In this document: one piece after another, positions 1 through 5,051 of the stretch | Layout of the letters: the number at the start of each line of letters is the position of its first letter | Numbering within the stretch: position 1 is the stretch's first letter | Assembly (NCBI GenBank): GCA_002478955.1 | Contig: DLKK01000078.1 | Coordinates: 3,002 to 8,265, forward strand | Origin: Treponema sp. UBA7590 | Lineage (GTDB): Bacteria; Spirochaetota; Spirochaetia; Treponematales; Treponemataceae | Direction: 5' to 3' | DNA: 5,264 bases | Notes under the pieces: model-generated | What the model was told of the DNA's origin: nothing | What the model saw: the letters and a program-made list of their open reading frames with translations, nothing else | Database searches by the model: none | Program-made: the position numbers and the translations under genes

Positions 1-795
1 TTTTACATTATTGTTTACACTATTGTTTGCATTATCGTTTTTGATATGCTTTTTAAGGCTTTCAAGAATTACGGACAGCATGAATTCTATGAATATTCCA
101 GAATCATTATTTTCCGTGCTGTCCTGAATCGCCCTGTAATATTCGCTCTGATGCTCCCAAATCATATTTTCAATTGGGAGCTGTGCAAACGCCTCGTTCC
201 ATTCTGCAAGAATTCTTGATTGCCAGAACCTTCCCATTCTGCCGTTGCCGTCTTCAAATGGATGGATAAACTCAAATTCATAATGGAAAACGCAGCTTTT
301 TATCAGAATATGGTCTTCCGCATTTTTCAGCCACTCAAACAAATCGTCAAGCAAAAATGGAACCCTGTCAGCAGGCGGCGCGATATGCGCGATTCCTTCT
401 TTTCCTGCAACGCAGACTCCGCCTGTTCTGAAATGACCCGGATTATCTACAAGTCCCAATGCCATAATTGAGTGAGCCTTTAAAAGCGATTTGCGGTTAT
501 ACGGCTCAAAATCCATGAACTGCTCATAGGCTTTTATGGCGTTCCGGACTTCCTGCACTTCTTTTACAGGAGCAACCACAGGTTTTCCTTCGATAAGCGC
601 TGTAACCTGTTCTTCACTCAGGGAATTTCCCTCGATGGCAAGAGAGCCGTGTATTGTCTTCATCCTGTTTATTTTTCTTAGACGTAATGTATCTGACATT
701 TCAAGATGAATTTTATACCGCTCAAGAGATGCTGAAATATCCGAGACGAGATTTATTATCTTTGCGGTTACATAAAATGGCGGTTCGTAATTCAT
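1..795 (-). CDS. Fic-family protein AMP-transferase (class II, N-terminal inhibitory motif), 3' end outside window
   Basis: Reading the minus strand from the ATG at 795-793 gives 265 codons with no stop up to the window edge, so the C-terminus is missing. Residues 178-189 read HPFEDGNGRMGR, a complete Fic core motif. By family knowledge H178 is the catalytic base, D182 (D/E position) binds metal, and N184, R186 and R189 handle the ATP phosphates. Residues 51-57 (SLAIEGN) match the [S/T]xxxE[G/N] inhibitory helix, and E55 would hold the enzyme in check. Residues 122-156, with PPADRVP at 140-146, fit the target-binding flap region. Family members usually transfer AMP from ATP to hydroxyl side chains of proteins; the target here is unknown. 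The N-rich tail (253-264) probably leads to a C-terminal winged helix, which is common in this group but not visible here. An in-frame TAA at 811-813 supports the start, although the ribosome site (AAGAAAT) is weak. The gene diverges from its neighbours. Confidence 0.93.
   Translation of the reverse strand, partial: MNYEPPFYVTAKIINLVSDISASLERYKIHLEMSDTLRLRKINRMKTIHGSLAIEGNSLSEEQVTALIEGKPVVAPVKEVQEVRNAIKAYEQFMDFEPYNRKSLLKAHSIMALGLVDNPGHFRTGGVCVAGKEGIAHIAPPADRVPFLLDDLFEWLKNAEDHILIKSCVFHYEFEFIHPFEDGNGRMGRFWQSRILAEWNEAFAQLPIENMIWEHQSEYYRAIQDSTENNDSGIFIEFMLSVILESLKKHIKNDNANNSVNNNVK
4..39. repeat. Three 12-base tandem repeats within the Fic gene
   Basis: Positions 4-15, 16-27 and 28-39 are three copies of a 12-base unit. 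The first two differ by one base, and the third differs from the first by two. On the minus strand they encode NDNA, NNSV and NNNV, an asparagine-rich linker just after the Fic domain. Because the unit length is a multiple of three, gain or loss of copies would keep the frame. The array may continue beyond the left edge. Confidence 0.8.
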
Positions 796-972
796 ATTTC
801 TTATATCATATTACAAAACTTTAGGATTGTATATTTTGAGATTTATTGTTTTGCGAACAAAATTTTTTTTCAAGCGAACAAATTTTTTGAGCTTACAACA
901 CTGCTCCATTCTGAAAATATGTTATTTTTCCGTATTTTCTGATATTATTTTTGAAAATGCGACTTAAAGGGA
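796..972. promoter_or_regulatory. AT-rich divergent intergenic region with candidate fic promoter and operator-like repeats
   Basis: On the minus strand a weak promoter candidate has -35 TTCGCA at 857-852 (four of six consensus bases), an 18-base spacer and -10 TATACA at 833-828. The -35 lies inside two overlapping repeat structures. One is a direct repeat, GCGAACAAA(A)TTTTTT, starting at 853 and again at 874, exactly 21 bases or about two helical turns apart. The other is a near-palindrome, TTGTT-ttgcg-AACAA, at 846-860. Their position would suit a repressor site controlling the Fic gene, possibly autoregulation if that protein has the usual winged helix. This is inference. The rest of the stretch shows nothing beyond AT-richness. 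Confidence 0.3.
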
Positions 973-1158
973 ATGCGAAATCTTTCGGCGCATGGGGTTT
1001 TTGGAGCGGCGCTTTTTGTGTTGGTCGTTCTGCATCATATTTTGAACTGCGGAAAATATAATTCTGTGCTTGTGGCTGGCGGAATGATTGCGTTTTCGCA
1101 TTTTTTGATGAATTTTCTGGAGTTCTTGAGAAGTAAAAACTCGCGCGTTAGGGATTGA
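973..1158 (+). pseudogene. 61-residue hydrophobic peptide, probable remnant of a DUF4405-like membrane protein
   Basis: The frame encodes two likely membrane segments, about residues 9-24 and 31-51, with a charged tail (RSKNSRVRD). Residues 7-30, which include FGAALFVLVVLHHILN and GKYN, resemble the helix and following turn of DUF4405 or cytochrome-b-like membrane proteins, where a paired His in a helix can bind haem. Full proteins of that type have further helices on both sides, and these are absent here. The purine run AAAGGGA touches the ATG with almost no spacing, so it is a poor ribosome site, and an in-frame TGA at 952-954 blocks a longer start. I therefore favour a decayed fragment, but a genuine small membrane protein cannot be excluded. 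The family resemblance is from memory and is uncertain. Confidence 0.35.
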
Positions 1159-1161
1159 AGC

Positions 1162-1213
1162 ACTCGCAAACCGTCGGTTTGCTTACGAGTTTTCTTACGA
1201 AAACTCGCATAAG
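1162..1213. repeat. Two overlapping, mutually exclusive hairpins
   Basis: Hairpin A has the perfect 7-base stem GCAAACC / GGTTTGC (1166-1172 and 1176-1182, loop GTC), with a possible outer ACTC / GAGT pairing at 1162-1165 and 1187-1190. Hairpin B has the perfect 9-base stem CGAGTTTTC / GAAAACTCG (1186-1194 and 1199-1207, loop TTAC), extendable by CTTA / TAAG (1182-1185 and 1210-1213) across a two-base bulge. Bases 1182-1190 are needed by both, so only one full structure can form at a time. No T-tract follows on either strand, so this is not a standard terminator. It directly follows the stop codon of the small upstream frame. Confidence 0.7.
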
Positions 1214-1219
1214 AAATAA

Positions 1220-1303
1220 AAGCATAAACGAAGTGAAGGAATGAGCCGCGTAAGACGGCGAAGTGCGGAAAGCCCGGCCCGAGCGGAGCGAGGGTAACGC
1301 CCA
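1220..1303. repeat. GC-rich non-coding stretch, probable dispersed intergenic repeat
   Basis: This stretch is far more GC-rich than the flanking intergenic DNA. It contains near-repeats of the type (a/g)(a/g)CGAAGTG at about 1227-1234 and 1257-1264, the block GGAAAGCCCGGCCCGAGCGG at 1267-1286, and GAGGG-TAACG-CCC at its end. It lies just upstream of the hydratase promoter and no plausible gene uses it. The minus-strand reading frame across it looks like the spurious hypothetical proteins that intergenic repeats generate. I infer a repeat family scattered through the genome, perhaps forming one element with the hairpins at 1162-1213. I cannot test copy number from one window. Confidence 0.4.
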
Positions 1304-1329
1304 TATAAAAATCATCCGAAAACTTGTAA

Positions 1330-1376
1330 TTGAGAAAATCCCCGAATTGTGCTAATCTCTTCCATATATTTATCAT
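1330..1376 (+). promoter_or_regulatory. Candidate promoter(s) of the hydratase gene
   Basis: Two overlapping sigma-70-type candidates are visible. The first has -35 TTGAGA (1330-1335, five of six consensus), a 17-base spacer and -10 TAATCT (1353-1358) preceded by an extended TGC. The second has a weaker -35 TTGTGC (1347-1352), an 18-base spacer and a better -10 TATCAT (1371-1376, five of six), which would give a leader of about 20-25 bases. Both lie between the GC-rich repeat and the ribosome site GAGGG at 1397-1401. Confidence 0.5.
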
Positions 1377-1405
1377 ATTTATCTTAAAAACTATTCGAGG
1401 GCAAC

Positions 1406-3655
1406 ATGAAACTTTGGGAAAAAGGCGCTTTTCTTTCGGGCGGAAAATTGGTTGAATCCGTGCCGGGCAAAAATCCTGCTGACTGTGCGAAAAACACAAT
1501 CGCTTATTCTATTCTGCAGAAACACAATGCTTCGGGCGACGCTTCTAAGCTGAAAATCAAATTTGACAAAATCACTTCACACGATATTACTTACGTCGGA
1601 ATTATCCAGACGGCGCGCGCTTCGGGGCTTGAAAAGTTTCCGATTCCTTATGTTCTGACTAACTGCCACAACTCGCTCTGCGCGGTCGGCGGAACAATCA
1701 ACGAGGACGACCACATGTTCGGTCTTACCTGCGCGCAGAAATACGGCGGAATTTATGTTCCTCCGCATCAGGCTGTAATCCACCAGTTTGCGCGCGAGAT
1801 GCTTGCAAAGTGCGGCGACATGATTTTGGGCTCTGACAGCCACACAAGGTACGGCGCGCTTGGAACTATGGCGATTGGCGAGGGCGGCGGCGAACTTGCA
1901 AAGCAGCTTCTGGGAAAGACTTACGATGTTAATATGCCGGGCGTTATCGCGGTTTACCTGACCGGTTCTCCTGTTCCGGGTGTGGGGCCGCAGGACGTTG
2001 CGCTTGCGATTATCAAGGCTGTTTTTGCGAACGGCTACGTTAAGAACAAGGTGATGGAATTTGTCGGCCCTGGAGTTGCGAATCTTTCCGCTGACTTTAG
2101 AATCGGCGTTGACGTTATGACGACTGAGACGACTTGTCTTTCTTCAATCTGGTCAACTGACGAGAAAATCCGCGAGTTCTATTCAATCCACGGAAGGGAA
2201 GGCGACTACAAGGAGCTGAATCCGGGGGCTGACGCTTATTATGACGGCGCGATTGAGCTTGACTTGGGAGAAATCCGTCCGATGATTGCCATGCCGTTCC
2301 ATCCTTCTTGCGCATATACAATAGAAGAAGTGAACAAGAATCTTATGGACGTTCTTGATGAGACTGAAAAGAGAGCGAAAGTTTCGTTCGGCGACAAGGT
2401 GAACTTTACGCTCAAAAACAAGGTGATTGACGGAAAGCTTTACGTTGACCAGGGCGTTATCGCAGGCTGCGCCGGCGGCGGATTCGAGAACATCTGCGCG
2501 GCTGCCGACATCTTGAAGGGAAAGGACACTGGAAACGGAAAATTCCTTCTGAACGTTTATCCTGCTTCAATGCCGGTCTACATGGAGCTTATGAAGAACG
2601 GAGCGTTTGCCTCGCTTGTTGACGCTGGCGCAATCGTAAAGACTGCGTTCTGCGGGCCTTGCTTCGGCGCGGGCGACACTCCTGCAAACGGCGCGCTTTC
2701 TATCCGCCATTCAACAAGAAACTTCCCGAACCGCGAAGGCTCGAAAATCCAGAACGGACAGATTGCATCCGTTGCTCTTATGGACGCGCGCTCAATCGCT
2801 GCGACTGCCGCGAACAAGGGATTCCTTACAGCGGCCACAGACCTGGCGGACGGCGAGTTCAGCAAGAAAAAATATTTCTTTGACAAGACAATCTACGAAA
2901 AGCGCGTTTACGACTCAAAGGGAGTTGCCCATCCTGAAGTTCAGATTCAGTTCGGACCGAACATCAAGGACTGGCCGGAGATGAGGCCGCTTTCAGACGA
3001 CATCCTGCTCAAGGTTGTTTCAGAAATCCACGACCCGGTTACGACAACTGACGAGCTTATTCCTTCGGGCGAGACTTCAAGTTTCCGCTCAAATCCGCTT
3101 GGACTTGCGGAGTTCACTTTGAGCCGCAAAGATCCTGCCTACGTTGGACGCGCAAAGGCTGTGCGCGACAGGTCGGAAGAGGTCATGGCGGAAGTGAGCC
3201 GCGCGGAAAAAATCTTGGAAGAAAAATATCCTGAGTTCAAGGGAAGAATTGAAAAGGCGGGGCTTGGCTCTACAATCTACGCTGTTAAGCCGGGCGACGG
3301 CTCAGCGCGCGAGCAGGCGGCAAGCTGCCAGAGAGTTCTTGGCGCGAGTGCGAACATTGCAAGCGACTATGCCACAAAACGCTACCGCTCGAACCTGATT
3401 AACTGGGGAATGATTCCGTTCCTTTACAAGCAAGGGGATTCGGCTGCGGCAGAAAACCTTCCGTTTGCGAACGGCGACTACATTTTTGTTCCGGGCGCAA
3501 AAAAGATGATTGCGGAAAAACTGCCAAGCATAAAAGCCTACGCAGTCCGCGCCGACGGCACAACCGCTGAGTTCGAGCTTGCAACCGGCGACATGACCGA
3601 TGACGAGCGGAAGATTATTCAGGCAGGATGCTTGATTAACTTTTACAGGGGATAA
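1406..3655 (+). CDS. Aconitase-superfamily hydratase (YbhJ-like), complete
   Basis: This is a 749-residue cytosolic protein, close to the length of E. coli YbhJ (about 750). Family enzymes use a [4Fe-4S] cluster to dehydrate and rehydrate hydroxy-acids. The three expected cluster ligands are present: C355 in AGCAGGG, and C416 and C419 in CGPC. Other aconitase landmarks are HDIT (59-62), NCHNSL (86-91, matching the usual CDHL), GSDSHT (142-147, with D144 and H146), and SIRHSTRNFPNR (432-443, matching the family's SYNRNF region). The C-terminal swivel domain from about residue 620 carries GSAREQA (632-638), where S633 fits the catalytic serine and R635 the carboxylate-binding arginine. The second serine of canonical aconitase is alanine (A634). 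The start is supported by GAGGG four bases upstream of the ATG. No partner gene lies beside it, and a terminator follows. True citrate or isocitrate activity is possible, but YbhJ-type proteins have no settled substrate, so I leave it as a hydratase. Confidence 0.93.
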   Translation: MKLWEKGAFLSGGKLVESVPGKNPADCAKNTIAYSILQKHNASGDASKLKIKFDKITSHDITYVGIIQTARASGLEKFPIPYVLTNCHNSLCAVGGTINEDDHMFGLTCAQKYGGIYVPPHQAVIHQFAREMLAKCGDMILGSDSHTRYGALGTMAIGEGGGELAKQLLGKTYDVNMPGVIAVYLTGSPVPGVGPQDVALAIIKAVFANGYVKNKVMEFVGPGVANLSADFRIGVDVMTTETTCLSSIWSTDEKIREFYSIHGREGDYKELNPGADAYYDGAIELDLGEIRPMIAMPFHPSCAYTIEEVNKNLMDVLDETEKRAKVSFGDKVNFTLKNKVIDGKLYVDQGVIAGCAGGGFENICAAADILKGKDTGNGKFLLNVYPASMPVYMELMKNGAFASLVDAGAIVKTAFCGPCFGAGDTPANGALSIRHSTRNFPNREGSKIQNGQIASVALMDARSIAATAANKGFLTAATDLADGEFSKKKYFFDKTIYEKRVYDSKGVAHPEVQIQFGPNIKDWPEMRPLSDDILLKVVSEIHDPVTTTDELIPSGETSSFRSNPLGLAEFTLSRKDPAYVGRAKAVRDRSEEVMAEVSRAEKILEEKYPEFKGRIEKAGLGSTIYAVKPGDGSAREQAASCQRVLGASANIASDYATKRYRSNLINWGMIPFLYKQGDSAAAENLPFANGDYIFVPGAKKMIAEKLPSIKAYAVRADGTTAEFELATGDMTDDERKIIQAGCLINFYRG

Positions 3656-3671
3656 GAGGTAAGGAAAATGG

Positions 3672-3708
3672 AACAGGCTCTTCCGCAGTGGAGGAGCCTG
3701 TTTTGTTG
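3672..3708 (+). terminator. Rho-independent terminator of the hydratase gene
   Basis: AACAGGCTC (3672-3680) pairs perfectly with GAGCCTGTT (3694-3702). The stem continues inward through one T-G wobble and TCC / GGA to a GCAGT loop, about 13 pairs in all. The run TTTTGTTG follows the stem. It starts 17 bases after the hydratase stop and should uncouple this gene from the AT-rich gene downstream. Confidence 0.88.
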
Positions 3709-3754
3709 AAAAATAGATTTATGTTCTAATATTTTTAGAATTTTTAAAATATTA
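3703..3754 (+). promoter_or_regulatory. Candidate promoter with a 9-base inverted repeat upstream of the DUF4145 gene
   Basis: A possible -10 TAATAT lies at 3727-3732. It has either TTGTTG at 3703-3708 (spacer 18) or TTGAAA at 3706-3711 (spacer 15) as the -35. Overlapping the -10 is a perfect inverted repeat, TAATATTTT (3727-3735) and AAAATATTA (3746-3754), with a 10-base gap. It could be an operator or a leader hairpin. The sequence is so AT-rich that both promoter and repeat are weakly supported. The ribosome site GGAG at 3757-3760 has normal spacing of eight bases to the ATG. Confidence 0.35.
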
Positions 3755-3768
3755 ATGGAGATAAAGTT

Positions 3769-4512
3769 ATGTCAGTATGGCGAGATATTTGGAAAAAAAG
3801 TCTGAATGCTAATTCTGAAATGTTTTTTAATGAAAAAACTGGATTAAAGTCTTTTGAAGAGCTTTTAAATAAATATAAAAATGATGGAATGATTTATTAT
3901 GCTAAGGCAGAAGCATTTGAATTAAAAGGAAAAACCAATGAAGCCATTGAAAATTATAAAAATGCAAAAAATGCTTTTCCTGTGGAACATTGGAAATTAA
4001 TTGCGGAAAAATCTATAGAGAGAGAGGAAAAAAAATTATTAGCTGAAAAAATATTCAATCTTAATGATTTTGATGATTATTTATGGTATGTTTTTCAAAA
4101 AATTTACGAATTTGTTTATATTGATAATTTTATTAGATATATATGTTTGTCTGCAATTTCAAGGGCATCTTCTGAATGGCCACTTTCTTTGATAGATTTT
4201 CGTACAATTTTGGAATTGATAGTTAATGAAATTCTTTCTACAAATCATGATTATGGAGATTATGGGCAAGAAAATTTGAAATTGAAAATTAATATTTTGC
4301 AATATCAAGGAATTATTAAAAATGCAAAAATAATAGCTGCAATGCATTGGATTAGAAAAAATGGAAATGAGGCGACTCATGCAGTGGAAAATATAAAAAA
4401 CATAGCAGATTTAACATCAGAAGAAAAGTTCTATGAACTTAAAAAAATTCGAAGTTTTTTTACGCTTATAGAATTCTATAATAATTTTAAGAAATTGAAT
4501 CGTTTAAAATGA
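3769..4512 (+). CDS. TPR-like plus DUF4145-like domain protein, AT-rich accessory gene
   Basis: This is a complete 247-residue protein with no signal peptide or membrane segment, probably cytosolic. Residues 39-72 fit one tetratricopeptide unit (small or aromatic residues at A45, G54, A59, Y63 and A66, ending in P71), a helix pair used for protein contacts. Residues about 120-245 resemble DUF4145: helix FRTILELIVNEIL (144-156), then LKLKINILQYQGII (170-183), then MHWIRKNGNEATH (192-204) with the conserved R-x-N-G-N-E-x-x-H pattern. DUF4145 occurs in some restriction enzyme subunits and in stand-alone proteins of accessory regions. I recall it being linked to the HEPN fold, but the spacing from R196 to H204 is longer than the usual HEPN RNase motif, so I do not call it an RNase. 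The codons are overwhelmingly A/T-ending (AAT, AAA, ATA, TTA), unlike the hydratase, which points to recent acquisition. The function is not known. An unrecognised defence or toxin role is only a guess from the family. Confidence 0.85.
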   Translation: MSVWRDIWKKSLNANSEMFFNEKTGLKSFEELLNKYKNDGMIYYAKAEAFELKGKTNEAIENYKNAKNAFPVEHWKLIAEKSIEREEKKLLAEKIFNLNDFDDYLWYVFQKIYEFVYIDNFIRYICLSAISRASSEWPLSLIDFRTILELIVNEILSTNHDYGDYGQENLKLKINILQYQGIIKNAKIIAAMHWIRKNGNEATHAVENIKNIADLTSEEKFYELKKIRSFFTLIEFYNNFKKLNRLK

Positions 4513-4528
4513 GTTGATTAAAAAGAAG

Positions 4529-4586
4529 TGGACGGAAAGAACAGAATAAACGATTTTATTTAGGCTTGTTAATTCTTGTCCGCCCA
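4529..4586. repeat. Imperfect inverted repeat with a nested hairpin between two genes
   Basis: TGGACGGAAAGAA (4529-4541) is mirrored by TTCTTGTCCGCCCA (4573-4586), with one mismatch and one extra base. Inside it, AATAAA (4545-4550) pairs perfectly with TTTATT (4555-4560) around a CGAT loop. It begins 16 bases after the DUF4145 gene stop and its right arm lies inside the candidate promoter of the next gene. It may act as a weak terminator, an operator, or the trace of a small mobile element. There is no T-tract or visible target-site duplication. Confidence 0.45.
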
Positions 4587-4594
4587 ATTACAAT
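4566..4594 (+). promoter_or_regulatory. Candidate promoter of the DUF3795 gene
   Basis: TTGTTA (4566-4571, four of six consensus) and TACAAT (4589-4594, five of six) are separated by exactly 17 bases. Transcription would start near 4601, leaving a leader of about 47 bases. The spacer contains the right arm of the inverted repeat ending at 4586, so a protein or structure there could affect expression. Confidence 0.45.
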
Positions 4595-4624
4595 AAGATT
4601 CAGGAAGATATTGAACTTGGGTAG

Positions 4625-4631
4625 AAAGGAG
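4625..4631 (+). promoter_or_regulatory. Strong but distant ribosome-binding sequence (AAAGGAG)
   Basis: AAAGGAG is the only good Shine-Dalgarno sequence before the DUF3795 gene, yet it ends 16 bases before the ATG at 4648, well beyond the usual 5-10. No ATG, GTG or TTG in the gene's frame lies closer, and the in-frame codons back to the TGA at 4612-4614 contain no start. Either spacing is relaxed here or the leader has changed by insertion. Confidence 0.5.
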
Positions 4632-4647
4632 AAAAAGTTTAATTAGT

Positions 4648-4914
4648 ATGATTAAAGGTAAATGTGGAACAGACTGTGCTACTTGTAAGTTCAAAGAAAA
4701 ATTCAACTGCGGTGGTTGCAATAAGCAAGACGGTAAGATGTTTTGGGGAGAATGTGACATTTATAAATGTGCAACCTCAAAAAGTTTTGAACATTGCGGT
4801 GAATGTAAGGAGCTCCCTTGTAGAACTTTAACCGAGTATATAGAAAACGGTCATAATCCTTATCGGTTATCCAATCTAATCAAATGGAGAAATGAGATAA
4901 TTGACACCCATTGA
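4648..4914 (+). CDS. DUF3795 family cysteine-rich small protein
   Basis: This 88-residue protein has ten cysteines in the family's spaced pattern: C6, C10, C13, C21, C24, C36, C41, C50, C53 and C58. Recognisable blocks are KCGTDCATC (5-13), NCGGC (20-24), WGECDIYKCA (33-42) and FEHCGECKELPC (47-58). These are the hallmarks of DUF3795, whose members are usually short and of unknown biochemical role. The cysteine pairs suggest zinc or iron-sulfur binding, which is inference. The acidic and aromatic tail after residue 60 has no further motif. The start is set by the family N-terminus and the lack of any alternative, despite the distant ribosome site. It is a separate transcription unit from the DUF4145 gene by its own candidate promoter, and the terminator at 4991-5031 lies 77 bases past its stop. 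Base composition is AT-leaning, but less extreme than the upstream gene. Confidence 0.9.
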   Translation: MIKGKCGTDCATCKFKEKFNCGGCNKQDGKMFWGECDIYKCATSKSFEHCGECKELPCRTLTEYIENGHNPYRLSNLIKWRNEIIDTH

Positions 4915-4916
4915 GG

Positions 4917-4955
4917 ACTTCATTAGGAACTCGTGAGTCCGTGAAAATATGAAGT
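4917..4955. repeat. Imperfect palindrome with a bulge after the DUF3795 gene
   Basis: ACTTCAT (4917-4923) and ATGAAGT (4949-4955) are perfect 7-base arms. Inside them GGAaCTC (4926-4932) pairs with GAGTCC (4935-4940), leaving a single A bulged out. The structure begins three bases after the stop codon. There is no T-tract, so it is not itself a terminator. It may stabilise the mRNA end or mark a recombination site; neither is shown. Confidence 0.5.
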
Positions 4956-4990
4956 GGAGCGGAAAAATTTAGCAATCACAAATTTTAACT

Positions 4991-5031
4991 AAAAAGCACT
5001 GTTTCTCTTTATGTGAGACGGTGTTTTTTTT
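4991..5031 (+). terminator. Rho-independent terminator, probably bidirectional
   Basis: CACTGTTTC (4997-5005) pairs with GAGACGGTG (5015-5023), including T-G wobbles, and is followed by eight T (5024-5031). An A-run at 4991-4995 precedes the stem, so the opposite strand also shows a hairpin followed by T residues. It would end transcription of the DUF3795 gene and could end anything arriving from the right on the minus strand. Confidence 0.85.
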
Positions 5032-5034
5032 ATG

Positions 5035-5051
5035 GGGAAAATGGTTTTCCC
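5035..5051. repeat. Perfect short hairpin GGGAAAA / TTTTCCC
   Basis: A perfect 7-base stem (5035-5041 and 5045-5051) surrounds a TGG loop, four bases after the terminator T-run. A weaker stem, GCCTT / AAGGC, follows at about 5058-5075. No T-tract follows on either strand. Its role is unknown; it may be part of a repeat covering the right end of the window. Confidence 0.5.

Noticed and set aside
1..39. CRISPR array at the left edge
   Set aside because: The units are 12 bases, directly adjacent and without spacers, and they encode an in-frame linker of the Fic gene.
220..471. 83-codon plus-strand open frame
   Set aside because: It lies wholly opposite the Fic catalytic region, whose minus-strand motif is unmistakable.
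957..1061. 34-codon frame starting at ATG 957, overlapping the 61-residue frame
   Set aside because: It has no hydrophobic or family pattern, and the competing frame at 973 reads more like a protein.
1035..1499. 154-codon minus-strand open frame
   Set aside because: It crosses the small upstream frame, the GC-rich repeat, the hydratase promoter and the hydratase start. It shows no domain and looks like a spurious product of the repeat.
3668..3709. 13-codon frame (MEQALPQWRSLFC) with a good upstream AAGGA
   Set aside because: It is almost entirely the terminator hairpin of the hydratase gene. The ribosome-like site is likely chance, and no regulated gene needs a leader peptide here.
4525..4600. 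Integron attC site flanking the DUF3795 gene
   Set aside because: Treponema integrons exist, so I looked for paired RYYYAAC and GTTRRRY core sites. GTTAATT at 4568 does not fit the consensus and no matching partner was found.
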